From NCBI GenBank assembly GCA_963530515.1, contig CAUSEC010000007.1, forward strand, positions 109,932 to 173,931: 64,000 nucleotides of DNA, given 5' to 3'. The stretch comes from CBFFRJ01 sp963530515 (GTDB lineage: Bacteria; Pseudomonadota; Gammaproteobacteria; Enterobacterales; Enterobacteriaceae). The notes under the pieces were generated by a model, which was given only the letters and a program-made list of their open reading frames with translations, ran no database searches and was not told the origin of the DNA. The translations under genes were made by a program, and so were the position numbers. Shown here piece after piece: positions 1-8,729 of the stretch (position 1 is the stretch's first letter; every line of letters begins with the position of its first letter).

Positions 1-791
1 GAATCCGGTGTGCGACCCTGCGCGTGCAGCTGTGCTTTGACATCCCGGTAAAAGTGCTGCGCTTCTTCGAGTGTTTCATGATGGGTAAATATCGCGTCGG
101 CGTGTTTCGCGGCTAATTTCTTGCCGTCTTCTGATGCCCCGGCCTGGAATATAATCGGTCGGCCTTGTGGCGTGCGGCCGATATTTAATGGCCCGGCTAC
201 CTGAAAGAAATCACCGTGATGATCGAGGGTATGTAATTTCGCCGGGTCAAAGAATTGCCCGCTCGCTTTATCGCGAATAAAAGCGTCGTCTTCCCAGGAA
301 TCCCATAACCCTTTCACCACATCGAGATATTCATCGGCAATACGGTAGCGCAGCGCGTGTTCCGGGTGCTGGCTGCGGGAGAAGTTCTTCGCTGAGCCTT
401 CCAGCGGTGAGGTCACTACATTCCAGCCCGCACGGCCGTGGCTCAGGTGGTCAAGACTGGCGAACTGGCGGGCCACGGTAAAGGGTTCGCTGTAGGAGGT
501 CGACAAGGTGCCGACTAACCCCAGGCGCGACGTCACCGCCGCCAGCGTGGATAACACCGTAATGGGTTCAAAACGGTTTAAAAAATGGGGGATTGATTTT
601 TCATTGATATATAACCCGTCGGCAACAAAAATAAAGTCCAGCTTGCCCGCTTCCGCTTTTAACGCCGTCTCTTTAACAAAGTCAAAATTAATACTGGCAT
701 CCGCCAGCGCCGCCGGATGTCGCCATGCGGACATATTCCCGGATGCGCCGTGTAATATCGTTCCCAGCCGCAGTTGTCTTGTCTCTGACAT
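1..791 (-). CDS. LLM-class flavin monooxygenase (NtaA/SnaA/DszA family), 3' part beyond window
   Basis: Reading from an ATG at 791 with an AGGA ribosome site just upstream, 263 codons are open to the window edge; the C-terminal part lies outside. The protein starts MSETRQLRLGTILHG and carries family hallmarks: an N-terminal strand with FVADGL, then SRLGLVGTLST, then SHGRAGWNVVTS, and IIFQAGASEDGK near residue 220. These are typical of the NtaA/SnaA/DszA group, two-component FMNH2-dependent monooxygenases that oxidise organosulfur or amine substrates using a separate flavin reductase. It is the third gene of a minus-strand cluster, 65 bp after the M20 amidohydrolase. That pairing resembles the Bacillus YxeK/YxeP pair of S-(2-succino)cysteine breakdown, so sulfur scavenging is inferred. 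Substrate is not readable from sequence. Confidence 0.88.
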   Translation of the reverse strand, partial: MSETRQLRLGTILHGASGNMSAWRHPAALADASINFDFVKETALKAEAGKLDFIFVADGLYINEKSIPHFLNRFEPITVLSTLAAVTSRLGLVGTLSTSYSEPFTVARQFASLDHLSHGRAGWNVVTSPLEGSAKNFSRSQHPEHALRYRIADEYLDVVKGLWDSWEDDAFIRDKASGQFFDPAKLHTLDHHGDFFQVAGPLNIGRTPQGRPIIFQAGASEDGKKLAAKHADAIFTHHETLEEAQHFYRDVKAQLHAQGRTPD

Positions 792-856
792 AATCCTTCC
801 TCGTTTTCAGGCAACAGGTCACCCGGAGCCGCCGCCCCAGGTTCAGTTTTTTGTGA

Positions 857-1978
857 TTACGCTTGCAGTAAGGCTTTCTCTGCCAGCAGCGCAAAATAGC
901 GCGAGGCGTCTTCAATTAATCCTTCATCAGGGTTAAACGCCGGATGGTGTAACCCGAAGTCGCTGGCGCTGCCGATGCTGACGAACGCGCCGGGAATCTC
1001 TTCGAGGTACACGGCAAAATCTTCGCCACCCATGTGCAGGTCGGCTTCTTTCGTGGCATAGCCGTGCCAGTCAGCCACGTCGCGGGCAAACGCCGCCCAC
1101 TGGTGATGATTGACCAGCGCCGACGGCCCGGCATGCCAGCGCACTTTAATCTGCGCGTTAAAGGCCAGTGCCAGCCCGGCGGCAATCTCGTTCACCCGGG
1201 CTTTCACCTGCTCACGTACTTCGTGACGATGGGTTCGCAGCGTGCCCTCCAGCTCAACCTGTTCGGGCAGGACGTTCCAGGTATTGCCGCCGAGAATGCG
1301 GGTGATGCTGAGCACCACCGAATCGAGCGTGTCCACGCTGCGGCTGGCCACGGTTTGCAGCGCGACCACCAGTTGGCTGGCGATAACAATAGCGTCAATA
1401 CCTTCCTGCGGCCGGGCCGCGTGCGCACCTTTGCCGTTGACCTCAATCACCAGCCTGTCCACGTTGGCGTAAAACGGCCCACCGCGCGTGGCAAAGGTCC
1501 CCACCGGCAGGCCCGGTTCGTTGTGCATGCCAAAAATCGCGCTGACATCTTTAAGCGCGCCCGCCTCCATCAGCCGTTTTGCCCCACCAAAATTCTCTTC
1601 GGCGGGCTGAAACAGGATACGGACTTTACCGGCGAGCTGCGCCTCACGCTCTTTGAGCAGCAACGCGGCCCCGAGCATGACGCTGGTATGGACATCGTGA
1701 CCGCAGGCGTGCATCACGCCTTTATTGCGCGAGGCAAAAGGCACATCTACCGTTTCATCGATGGGCAACGCGTCAATGTCGGCACGCAAGGCAATGGTTT
1801 TCTCCCCTTGTCCGACTTCGACAACCACGCCGGTGGGCAGTGAAATGGGCACGAAACGTAACCCGGCGTTTTCCAGCCAGTGGCGCACGCGGCGCGTGGT
1901 TTCGAACTCCTGCAAAGAAAGCTCGGGGTACTGGTGCAGTTCACGTCGCCAGTCGATCAGTTGTTGGCCAAAGCTCAT
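857..1978 (-). CDS. M20D-family amidohydrolase / N-deacylase
   Basis: A 373-residue zinc-dependent metallopeptidase-fold amidohydrolase (M20D; hippurate hydrolase, indole-acetyl-amino-acid hydrolase and YxeP relatives). Metal-site motifs are visible: RADIDALPI at about 65-73, ACGHDVH at 91-97, and the PAEEN glutamate pair near 130. The family cleaves N-acyl groups from amino acids in the cytoplasm; no signal peptide is seen. The start codon overlaps the stop of the upstream monooxygenase (ATGA), and GGAGGT lies 6 bp upstream, so translation is probably coupled. Sitting between two flavin monooxygenases, it most likely removes the acetyl group from an N-acetylated thiol amino-acid intermediate; that job is inferred from context, the enzyme class is secure. 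Confidence 0.93.
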   Translation of the reverse strand: MSFGQQLIDWRRELHQYPELSLQEFETTRRVRHWLENAGLRFVPISLPTGVVVEVGQGEKTIALRADIDALPIDETVDVPFASRNKGVMHACGHDVHTSVMLGAALLLKEREAQLAGKVRILFQPAEENFGGAKRLMEAGALKDVSAIFGMHNEPGLPVGTFATRGGPFYANVDRLVIEVNGKGAHAARPQEGIDAIVIASQLVVALQTVASRSVDTLDSVVLSITRILGGNTWNVLPEQVELEGTLRTHRHEVREQVKARVNEIAAGLALAFNAQIKVRWHAGPSALVNHHQWAAFARDVADWHGYATKEADLHMGGEDFAVYLEEIPGAFVSIGSASDFGLHHPAFNPDEGLIEDASRYFALLAEKALLQA

Positions 1979-2991
1979 AATGTGACCTCCTGTGGCTGTG
2001 TGTTCAGCGTCCAGGCTTGCGCGAGCAAACGCAGGGAGGTCTCGCGGGCCGGAGAGTCCACCAGTGGGTTGTCGAGTATGAACTCGTCGATGCCGAACTC
2101 ATCGGCCAGTGCATTCAGCCCGTCCAGCACCGTGCTGGCCGTACCTTTAATGAGCGACGGCTCACGACGGAAAATACGTACCGCCGGGCTACCGGCCTGG
2201 CGTGCAAAGGCCTGCGCCTGCGCTTCGCTCGATACACTCACTCGCTGCCCGTTTTCCAGTTCCACCCCCCAGATTTCCACCTGCTGCGCCAGTCGCTCCG
2301 CCTCACTGGCGGTCTCCGCCACGATGACCTGAACCGCCACAATCAGATCCCGCTGTCCCAGATGTCGCCATTCGGTGACAACGTCACGCAACAGGGTCTT
2401 ATCGCCATTCAGATGGGCGGCAAAAACAAAGTCCCAGTCGAGTGTGGCGGCAAGACGTGCGCTTTCGAGGCTTGCCCCCAGCAGAAACCGTTCAGCAGAC
2501 ACAGAGGGAACGGGCGTCGCGGCCAGGGATTCAGCATCCGCATTGATCGGCGTTTTGTGCAGCCAGCCATCCAGTTCACGCAGCTGCGCCGCGAAACTTC
2601 CCTTCTCATCATGGTGCAGACCACGCTGCAACGCCTGAGTAGAAAGCGGCAATCCTCCCGGCGCTTTGCCAATGCCGATATCAATACGCCCCGGTGCCAG
2701 CGAGGCCAGCACGTTAAAGTTCTCAGCCACTTTGTACGGACTGTAGTGCTGGAGCATGACGCCACCCGAGCCCACGCGGATGCGCTGGGTTTGTGCGGCA
2801 ATCCAGGCAATCAGAATTTCCGGCGAGGGGCTGGCCAGTTGGGGGGAATTATGATGTTCGGCAATCCAGAAACGGTGAAATCCCCAGTTTTCAGCCTGAC
2901 GGGCCAGGGCAAGCGTACGGGCCAGGGCGCTCTGCGCGGTGTCGTTTTCCGCGACAGGACTTTTATCCAGCAAACTCAAACGATAGGACAT
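1975..2991 (-). CDS. LLM-class flavin-dependent oxidoreductase (MsnO8-like)
   Basis: A bacterial-luciferase-fold protein of 338 residues with FWIAEHHN near residue 42, GSGGVMLQHYSPYKVAENF near 75 and the substrate-side GRIDIGIGKAPGG. These are characteristic of the MsnO8 type of LLM oxidoreductases, FMN- or F420-using single-subunit monooxygenases; enterobacteria lack F420, so FMN is expected. I chose the ATG at 2991 (MSYRLSLLDKS); a GTG three codons earlier is possible. It is the first gene of the cluster and overlaps the amidohydrolase by 4 bp. The substrate is unknown. Confidence 0.9.
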   Translation of the reverse strand: MSYRLSLLDKSPVAENDTAQSALARTLALARQAENWGFHRFWIAEHHNSPQLASPSPEILIAWIAAQTQRIRVGSGGVMLQHYSPYKVAENFNVLASLAPGRIDIGIGKAPGGLPLSTQALQRGLHHDEKGSFAAQLRELDGWLHKTPINADAESLAATPVPSVSAERFLLGASLESARLAATLDWDFVFAAHLNGDKTLLRDVVTEWRHLGQRDLIVAVQVIVAETASEAERLAQQVEIWGVELENGQRVSVSSEAQAQAFARQAGSPAVRIFRREPSLIKGTASTVLDGLNALADEFGIDEFILDNPLVDSPARETSLRLLAQAWTLNTQPQEVTL

Positions 2992-3466
2992 GCAGGTCAC
3001 TCAGGTTGGTTACGATACGGGCATTATTGGGAGCCGCACCCTCCTTTGTGAAACAATTAATTTACATTAAATAAGCAAAAAATTTGCAAAGTAAGCCCGC
3101 TTGCGACCTGGGGATATTCTCAGAACTTATGGCATTTCTTAAATGCCCCTTAAGAAAATGATGTTAAAACCTATGCATATGTGCTGCATCATTAGTCAAA
3201 TGTGCCGGGAATTTCGCCATGCGGAATCGGTTAAACTACTGACTGCTGGTGACGTCACAAATTCCACTTATCACCATCGGTTTTTCCTCTGGTATCTTTT
3301 GCGTCGGAAAAAGATTGCGGGTAGGATGCTGCGCCATGTTGTGCCTTATTCATACGTAGAATGATTGAAAAGGCAGGACACTTTCTCACGGGAGCAAACG
3401 ATTGGTTATTCGCTCCGGTGAGGGCGAGGAATTCCCAACAGGGTCAGACAGGTCAACAGGTACATA
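2992..3466. other. Long intergenic region between divergent monooxygenase cluster and ansP
   Basis: About 475 bp without a convincing gene. It must carry both the promoter of the leftward monooxygenase cluster and that of ansP. A perfect 10-bp palindrome GTGACGTCAC lies at 3249-3258. I could not assign a specific regulator or a clean -35/-10 pair. Confidence 0.5.
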
Positions 3467-4963
3467 ATGAAAAAAACCGAGAATAACGCGGCTGAGCACC
3501 AGGCCGCGAAACGACGCTGGTTAAACTCTCACGAAGAGGGTTACAACAAAGCGATGGGCAACCGCCAGGTACAGATGATTGCTATCGGCGGCGCGATTGG
3601 CACAGGGTTATTTTTAGGCGCGGGTGCGCGTCTGCAGATGGCGGGGCCGTCACTGGCTATCGTTTATCTGGTCTGCGGTATCTTCTCCTTCTTTATCCTG
3701 CGCGCGCTGGGCGAACTGGTATTACACCGCCCTTCCAGCGGCAGCTTTGTCTCTTATGCCCGTGAGTTCCTGGGTGAGAAAGCGGCCTACGTCGCAGGCT
3801 GGATGTACTTCGTTAACTGGGCGATGACCGGTATCGTCGATATCACCGCCGTTGCGTTATATATGCATTACTGGGGTGCGTTTGGTGATGTGCCGCAGTG
3901 GGTCTTTGCGCTGGGCGCGCTGGCGATTGTCGGCACAATGAACATGATCGGCGTGAAATGGTTCGCTGAGATGGAATTCTGGTTTGCGCTGGTGAAAGTG
4001 CTGGCGATTGTTGCCTTCCTGGTCGTGGGAACCATCTTCCTGGGGACCGGTAAGCCGCTGGATGGCAATGCGACCGGCTTCCACCTGATAACCGATAACG
4101 GCGGTTTCTTCCCGCACGGTCTGCTGCCTGCTCTGGTACTGATCCAGGGTGTGGTCTTCGCCTTCGCCTCCATTGAATTCGTGGGGACAGCGGCGGGTGA
4201 ATGTAAAGACCCGGAAAAAACCGTGCCGAAGGCAATCAACAGCGTTATCTGGCGTATTGGTTTGTTCTACGTGGGTTCCGTTGTGCTGCTGGTGCTGCTG
4301 CTGCCGTGGATGGCGTACCAGCCAGGCCAGAGCCCGTTCGTGACCTTCTTCTCCAAGCTGGGCGTGCCGTACATGGGCGATGTGATGAACATCGTGGTAC
4401 TGACCGCTGCACTGTCGAGCCTGAACTCGGGCTTGTACTGCACCGGCCGTATTCTGCGCTCCATGTCGATGGGCGGTTCTGCACCGCAGTTCATGTCCAA
4501 AATGAGCAAACAGCACGTACCGTACGCCGGGATTCTGGCGACGCTGGCCGTGTATGTGGTGGGCGTGTTCCTGAACTATCTGGTGCCAGCTCAGGTGTTT
4601 GAAATCGTGCTGAACCAGGCCTCCGTCGGTATCATCGCGTCCTGGGCCTTCATCGTGGTGTGCCAGATGTGCCTGCGTAAAGCCATCAAAGAAGGCCGTG
4701 CGACAGAAGTCAGCTTCAAAATGCCGGGTGCCCCTTTCACCTCCTGGCTGACCCTGCTGTTCCTGTTCAGCGTTCTCGTCCTGATGGCATTCGACTACCC
4801 GAACGGTACGCTGACCATCGGTTCCATTCCGCTGCTGGTGATTCTGCTGGTTGCTGGCTGGTTTGGCGTGCGCAAACGCGTTGCGGCTATCCACAGCACC
4901 GCTCCGGTTGCTCAAGGTTCGTCAGCCACTGACGCTCCCCTGGTGGAAGAAACCGCGAAGTAA
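3467..4963 (+). CDS. ansP: L-asparagine permease
   Basis: A 498-residue amino acid-polyamine-organocation (AAP subgroup) permease with twelve hydrophobic segments, aligning almost end to end with E. coli AnsP (499 aa). The N-terminal AIGGAIGTGLFLGAG at about 38-52 is the helix-1 substrate-binding signature, and FAFASIEFVGTAAGE in the middle is typical of the AAP group. It imports L-asparagine by proton symport across the inner membrane. The gene is followed 20 bp later by a strong bidirectional terminator and faces yncE convergently, as in E. coli. Only the N- and C-terminal tails differ notably from the E. coli protein. Confidence 0.97.
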   Translation: MKKTENNAAEHQAAKRRWLNSHEEGYNKAMGNRQVQMIAIGGAIGTGLFLGAGARLQMAGPSLAIVYLVCGIFSFFILRALGELVLHRPSSGSFVSYAREFLGEKAAYVAGWMYFVNWAMTGIVDITAVALYMHYWGAFGDVPQWVFALGALAIVGTMNMIGVKWFAEMEFWFALVKVLAIVAFLVVGTIFLGTGKPLDGNATGFHLITDNGGFFPHGLLPALVLIQGVVFAFASIEFVGTAAGECKDPEKTVPKAINSVIWRIGLFYVGSVVLLVLLLPWMAYQPGQSPFVTFFSKLGVPYMGDVMNIVVLTAALSSLNSGLYCTGRILRSMSMGGSAPQFMSKMSKQHVPYAGILATLAVYVVGVFLNYLVPAQVFEIVLNQASVGIIASWAFIVVCQMCLRKAIKEGRATEVSFKMPGAPFTSWLTLLFLFSVLVLMAFDYPNGTLTIGSIPLLVILLVAGWFGVRKRVAAIHSTAPVAQGSSATDAPLVEETAK

Positions 4964-4982
4964 TTCGTCAGCCTAACGACGT

Positions 4983-5020
4983 AAAAAAGCCAGCCGGGTT
5001 TGCACCGGCTGGCTTTTTTT
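4983..5020. terminator. Bidirectional rho-independent terminator ansP / yncE
   Basis: Inverted repeat GCCAGCCGG / CCGGCTGGC with a short loop, preceded by a run of six A and followed by a run of T, so it can stop transcription from both convergent genes. Confidence 0.93.
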
Positions 5021-5031
5021 ATCCGTGCGGA

Positions 5032-6093
5032 TTACAGCGCAATGCGGATGACATCATCCGGATCTGTCGCTTCTTTCTCTTTAGTGGACGCTTGTTTCAC
5101 GCTGACATACAGCGTGTTGCCGTCCGGGGAGAGCACCAGGCTGTTCGGGTAGGTTGGCGTGTCGAAGGTCTTCACCACTTTATAGGTTTTACCGTCGATC
5201 ACGCTGACTTTACCTGCTTTGCGATGGGTGACATAGGCTTCGTTGCGGGTCGGGTTGAACAGCACCGCCAGCGACTCAGGCGCGGCGATTTTCTCCAGCA
5301 CTTTACCGTCACGAATATCCACGACCAGCACTTCCGGCTCTTTAGAATCGGTCACAAAGGCGCGGTGGCCCGCGGTATCCAGGCTCAGGTTCAGGTAGAA
5401 GTGCTCTTTGCCATCGTCGAGCAGCTTTTTACGGCTCAACACTTTGTTGGTGGCGGTATCGATGGTCACCAGCTCGCCGTCAGCGTTGGTGCTGTACAGA
5501 CGCTTGGCCGCTGAATCAATCGCCAGACCCGTACTGAAGGTCCCGGTGCCAGTCACGGTGGTTTTCAGCTTCATTGACTCGCCGTCAACAACCCACACCA
5601 CGCTCTCTTTACCGATACCGGTGATGTAAACGGTGTTGGTGGCTTCATCAACCGTCAACTGACGCGGTTGCAGAGGACGTACGGTCTCGCTGCGTTTACG
5701 TTCATCAAGCACCAGGCGGCCTTTCACTTCACCGGTTTTGGCATCCACCGCCGTCAGTGCACTGTTGGTGGTGTTACCAAACCACAGCGTCTGGGTACGG
5801 TTGTTGAAGGTGGCGCCAAAAGGTTTCAGGTCATTGTGAATGGCCTGAGTGATTTCCAGCGAAACCGGATCCAGGCGGTAGACCACCCCACCCTTGTCGA
5901 TTTTTCGGCTTTGCGAGGTAGCAACCCACAGCGCATTTTCCTGTTGGCTATAGGCCATCTCGTAGGCACCTTTGCCCACGGCTTTGCGCAGCATCTCGTC
6001 TGCTGCCTGGGCCGTAAAGGCGCTGGCAAACAGGAAGGAACCGAGTAACAGAGAACCACCCAGACGCGGTGTGCATAAATGACGTAAAGACAT
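5032..6093 (-). CDS. yncE: YncE, periplasmic seven-bladed beta-propeller protein
   Basis: A 353-residue exported protein, the same length as E. coli YncE and highly similar throughout. Residues 1-31 form a signal peptide ending ...AQA. The remainder shows repeated propeller blades of the YVTN type (for example NTVYITGIGK, NPTRNEAYVTHR and DGNTLYVSV). YncE is reported to be iron-repressed through Fur and to bind DNA in vitro; its physiological role is unsettled. It is divergent from the TonB-dependent receptor gene pqqU, and the Fur box between them could control both, which fits a periplasmic partner role. Confidence 0.96.
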   Translation of the reverse strand: MSLRHLCTPRLGGSLLLGSFLFASAFTAQAADEMLRKAVGKGAYEMAYSQQENALWVATSQSRKIDKGGVVYRLDPVSLEITQAIHNDLKPFGATFNNRTQTLWFGNTTNSALTAVDAKTGEVKGRLVLDERKRSETVRPLQPRQLTVDEATNTVYITGIGKESVVWVVDGESMKLKTTVTGTGTFSTGLAIDSAAKRLYSTNADGELVTIDTATNKVLSRKKLLDDGKEHFYLNLSLDTAGHRAFVTDSKEPEVLVVDIRDGKVLEKIAAPESLAVLFNPTRNEAYVTHRKAGKVSVIDGKTYKVVKTFDTPTYPNSLVLSPDGNTLYVSVKQASTKEKEATDPDDVIRIAL

Positions 6094-6173
6094 GACGACT
6101 CCCTTTGATAATTAGCTGTATAGCTGCTTCACATGCTGCCCTTCCGGTGACGTCATGGCATCACCTGTCAATT

Positions 6174-6192
6174 GAGAATAGTAATCATTATA
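6174..6192. promoter_or_regulatory. Fur box between yncE and pqqU
   Basis: The 19 bases GAGAATAGTAATCATTATA match 15 of 19 positions of the classical Fur consensus GATAATGATAATCATTATC. It lies in the 256-bp divergent region of yncE and pqqU, placed to repress both when iron is plentiful. Confidence 0.85.
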
Positions 6193-6349
6193 TGTAACAA
6201 TGTGGAGAGCTATTACACTTCCTTTACCGTTCTCCATTTTTTCTACACTTTGCATTAACGTAATGTGCCGTTAAGGTTTTCATGTTTTGTCAAAAATATT
6301 AACATTACCGACATGTTCCATTTGGTTCGTCTCTCATTCTGGTCTACAC

Positions 6350-8458
6350 ATGAACACTTTCGCTATTTCAAGAATCGCGTTGATCCTGCCGGTTTTGCTC
6401 ACCCCTGCCGCATGGGCCGCTGATAACGAGCAGACGATGATCGTCAGCGCCGCCCCCGAAGGCGTGTCCGAGCTGGATACCCCTGCCGCCGTCAGCGTGG
6501 TCAACGGCGAAGATATCCGCCATGCGACGCCAGAAATTAACCTGTCGGAATCACTGACCAGCGTGCCGGGGTTGCAGGTACAAAACAGGCAGAACTACGC
6601 GCAGGATCTCCAGCTCTCTATTCGCGGCTTTGGCTCGCGCTCCACCTATGGCGTGCGCGGCATTCGTCTGTATGTCGATGGCATTCCGGCCACCATGCCC
6701 GATGGGCAAGGCCAGACCTCGAATATCGACCTTAACAGCGTGGACAGCGTCGAGGTGCTGCGCGGCCCCTTCTCTGCGCTCTACGGTAATGCCTCCGGCG
6801 GCGTCATTAATGTGAAGACCGAAACCGGGCAGCAGCCCACTACCCTTGAGGCCAGCAGCTATTACGGCAGCTACGGAAGCTGGCGCTATGGCACCAAAGC
6901 AACCGGTGCGGTGGGTGACGGTACTCAGCCGGGTGATGTGGATTACACGGTGTCGACCACCCGCTTTACCACGCACGGCTACCGTGATCGCAGCGAGTCG
7001 CGCAAGAATCTGGCGAACGCGAAGCTGGGCGTGCGCATCGATGACGTCAGCAAACTGACGCTGCTGTTTAACAGTGTGGACATCAAAGCCAACGATCCGG
7101 GCGGACTGACACGGGATGAATGGCGTGACAACCCCCGCCAGTCGCCGCGTGCCGAACAGTACAACACCCGCAAGACGGTGAAACAGACGCAGGCCGGGCT
7201 ACGTTACGACCGGCAGTTTAGCGAGCACGACGATTTCAGCCTTACGATGTATGCCGGAGAGCGCGAAACCACCCAGTTCCAGTCCATTCCTCGTGCACCA
7301 CAGCTGAACCCCACTCACGCGGGCGGCGTGATTGACCTGACGCGTCATTATCAGGGTATCGATACCCGCTGGACCCATCGCGGTGAGCTGCTGATCCCGG
7401 TGACGGTGACCGGAGGACTTAACTACGAGACCATGAGCGAAGATCGTAAAGGTTACGAAAACTTCGTGATGGTGAACGGTGCGCCGGATTATGGCCGGGA
7501 AGGCAATTTGCGCCGTAACGAGCGTAACCTGATGTGGAACGTCGACCCGTACCTGCAGACCAGCTGGCAGCTCACCTCTAAGCTGTCGCTGGATGCGGGC
7601 GTGCGCTACAGCAACGTCTGGTTTGACTCCAACGATCGCTACATCACCGCCACCAACGGCGACGACAGCGGTGAAGCTAACTACCACAAATGGCTGCCCG
7701 CAGGCGCGCTGAAGTACGCGGTCACCAGTGGCTGGAACCTGTATGCCGCCGCCGGACGTGGTTTTGAAACGCCGACCATTAACGAGCTCTCGTACCGTTC
7801 CGATGGCGGGAGCGGGCTGAATTTTGGCCTGAAACCGTCAACCAGCGACACGGTAGAAATTGGCAGCAAAACGCGCATCGGCAACGGGTTGCTGACCGCG
7901 GCGTTGTTCCGTACCGATACGGATAACGAATTAGTCACCGACACCAGCAGCGGCGGACGCACCACCTACAAAAACGCAGGTAAAACCCGTCGCCAGGGGG
8001 CGGAGCTGTCGCTGGACCAGCAGTTCGCGGGCAACTGGCGCGCCAAAGCGGCCTGGACGTACCTGGACGCAACTTACCGCAGCGACGACGTGTGCGCTGA
8101 CAGCAACTGTAACGGCAATCGCATTCCGGGTATTGCCCGCAATATGGGCTTCGCCTCGTTGGGCTACGTGCCGGATGAAGGCTGGTACGCCGGTGCAGAT
8201 ATTCGTTATATGAGTGATATTGCCGCCGATGATGAAAACACCGCCGTGGCCCCGTCCTGGACCGTGGTCGGCCTGAACACCGGGTATAAATTTAACTACG
8301 GCAACTGGGGCATGGACGTATTTGGTCGCGTGGATAACCTGTTTGACCGGGAGTATGTCGGTTCAGTCATTGTGAACGAGTCGAACGGTCGTTATTACGA
8401 ACCGGCCCCAGGGCGGAATTATGGTGTGGGGTTGTCAGTGGCGTATCGGTTTGAGTGA
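6350..8458 (+). CDS. pqqU: PqqU (YncD), TonB-dependent outer-membrane receptor for PQQ
   Basis: A 702-residue TonB-dependent receptor, close to E. coli YncD (700 aa). Start taken at the ATG at 6350, giving a clean signal peptide ending AWAA; an in-frame TTG at 6287 would put extra residues before it. A TonB box (EQTMIVSA) follows the signal peptide. The plug (about 45-165) contains VRGIRLYVDGIPATMPDG and VEVLRGPFSALYGNASGGVINV. The rest is a 22-strand barrel. In E. coli this receptor takes up the redox cofactor pyrroloquinoline quinone and is the receptor for phage IsaakIselin-type phages. A PQQ-dependent dehydrogenase lies at the other end of this window. A Fur box precedes it. Confidence 0.95.
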   Translation: MNTFAISRIALILPVLLTPAAWAADNEQTMIVSAAPEGVSELDTPAAVSVVNGEDIRHATPEINLSESLTSVPGLQVQNRQNYAQDLQLSIRGFGSRSTYGVRGIRLYVDGIPATMPDGQGQTSNIDLNSVDSVEVLRGPFSALYGNASGGVINVKTETGQQPTTLEASSYYGSYGSWRYGTKATGAVGDGTQPGDVDYTVSTTRFTTHGYRDRSESRKNLANAKLGVRIDDVSKLTLLFNSVDIKANDPGGLTRDEWRDNPRQSPRAEQYNTRKTVKQTQAGLRYDRQFSEHDDFSLTMYAGERETTQFQSIPRAPQLNPTHAGGVIDLTRHYQGIDTRWTHRGELLIPVTVTGGLNYETMSEDRKGYENFVMVNGAPDYGREGNLRRNERNLMWNVDPYLQTSWQLTSKLSLDAGVRYSNVWFDSNDRYITATNGDDSGEANYHKWLPAGALKYAVTSGWNLYAAAGRGFETPTINELSYRSDGGSGLNFGLKPSTSDTVEIGSKTRIGNGLLTAALFRTDTDNELVTDTSSGGRTTYKNAGKTRRQGAELSLDQQFAGNWRAKAAWTYLDATYRSDDVCADSNCNGNRIPGIARNMGFASLGYVPDEGWYAGADIRYMSDIAADDENTAVAPSWTVVGLNTGYKFNYGNWGMDVFGRVDNLFDREYVGSVIVNESNGRYYEPAPGRNYGVGLSVAYRFE

Positions 8459-8501
8459 TTGCTGATGCGAGGGAGAAAAGCGCGCCCGATCTTATCTATG
8501 T

Positions 8502-8535
8502 GTAGGCCGGATAAGGCGATAGCTGCCATCCGGCA
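8502..8535. repeat. REP element
   Basis: GTAGGCCGGATAAGGCG followed by a short spacer and GCCATCCGGC, matching the enterobacterial repetitive extragenic palindrome. It lies directly after pqqU. Confidence 0.85.
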
Positions 8536-8645
8536 ATCGAGCGTTAGCAGAGGTGGTCAGGTGCGGAAAATCGTTCACGGGTGACAGGCGTTGTATATTT
8601 AACAGGTCTGGAGGTGAACGGAACAAACTTCAGTGCTGCCTGTTT

Positions 8646-8716
8646 CCCCTCACCCCAGCCCTCTCCCAAGGGGAGAGGGTGACAACCCCATTTCCCCTCA
8701 CCCAAAGGGGCCGGGA
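8646..8716. repeat. Palindromic CCCTCTCCC/GGGAGAGGG repeat with a partial second copy
   Basis: A C-rich motif with perfect inverted repeat CCCTCTCCC-AAG-GGGAGAGGG (8659-8680), then a second partial copy (CCCCTCACCCAAAGGGG, about 8694-8710). It lies between the convergent pqqU and chemoreceptor genes. It looks like one of the small intergenic palindromic families common in Enterobacter genomes. It may also act as a transcription barrier. Confidence 0.65.
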
Positions 8717-8729
8717 GGTATAACCTCAA

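Noticed and set aside
3143..3364. A 73-codon reading upstream of ansP
   Set aside because: No ribosome site, no recognisable fold and a basic, Met/His-rich composition typical of a chance reading.
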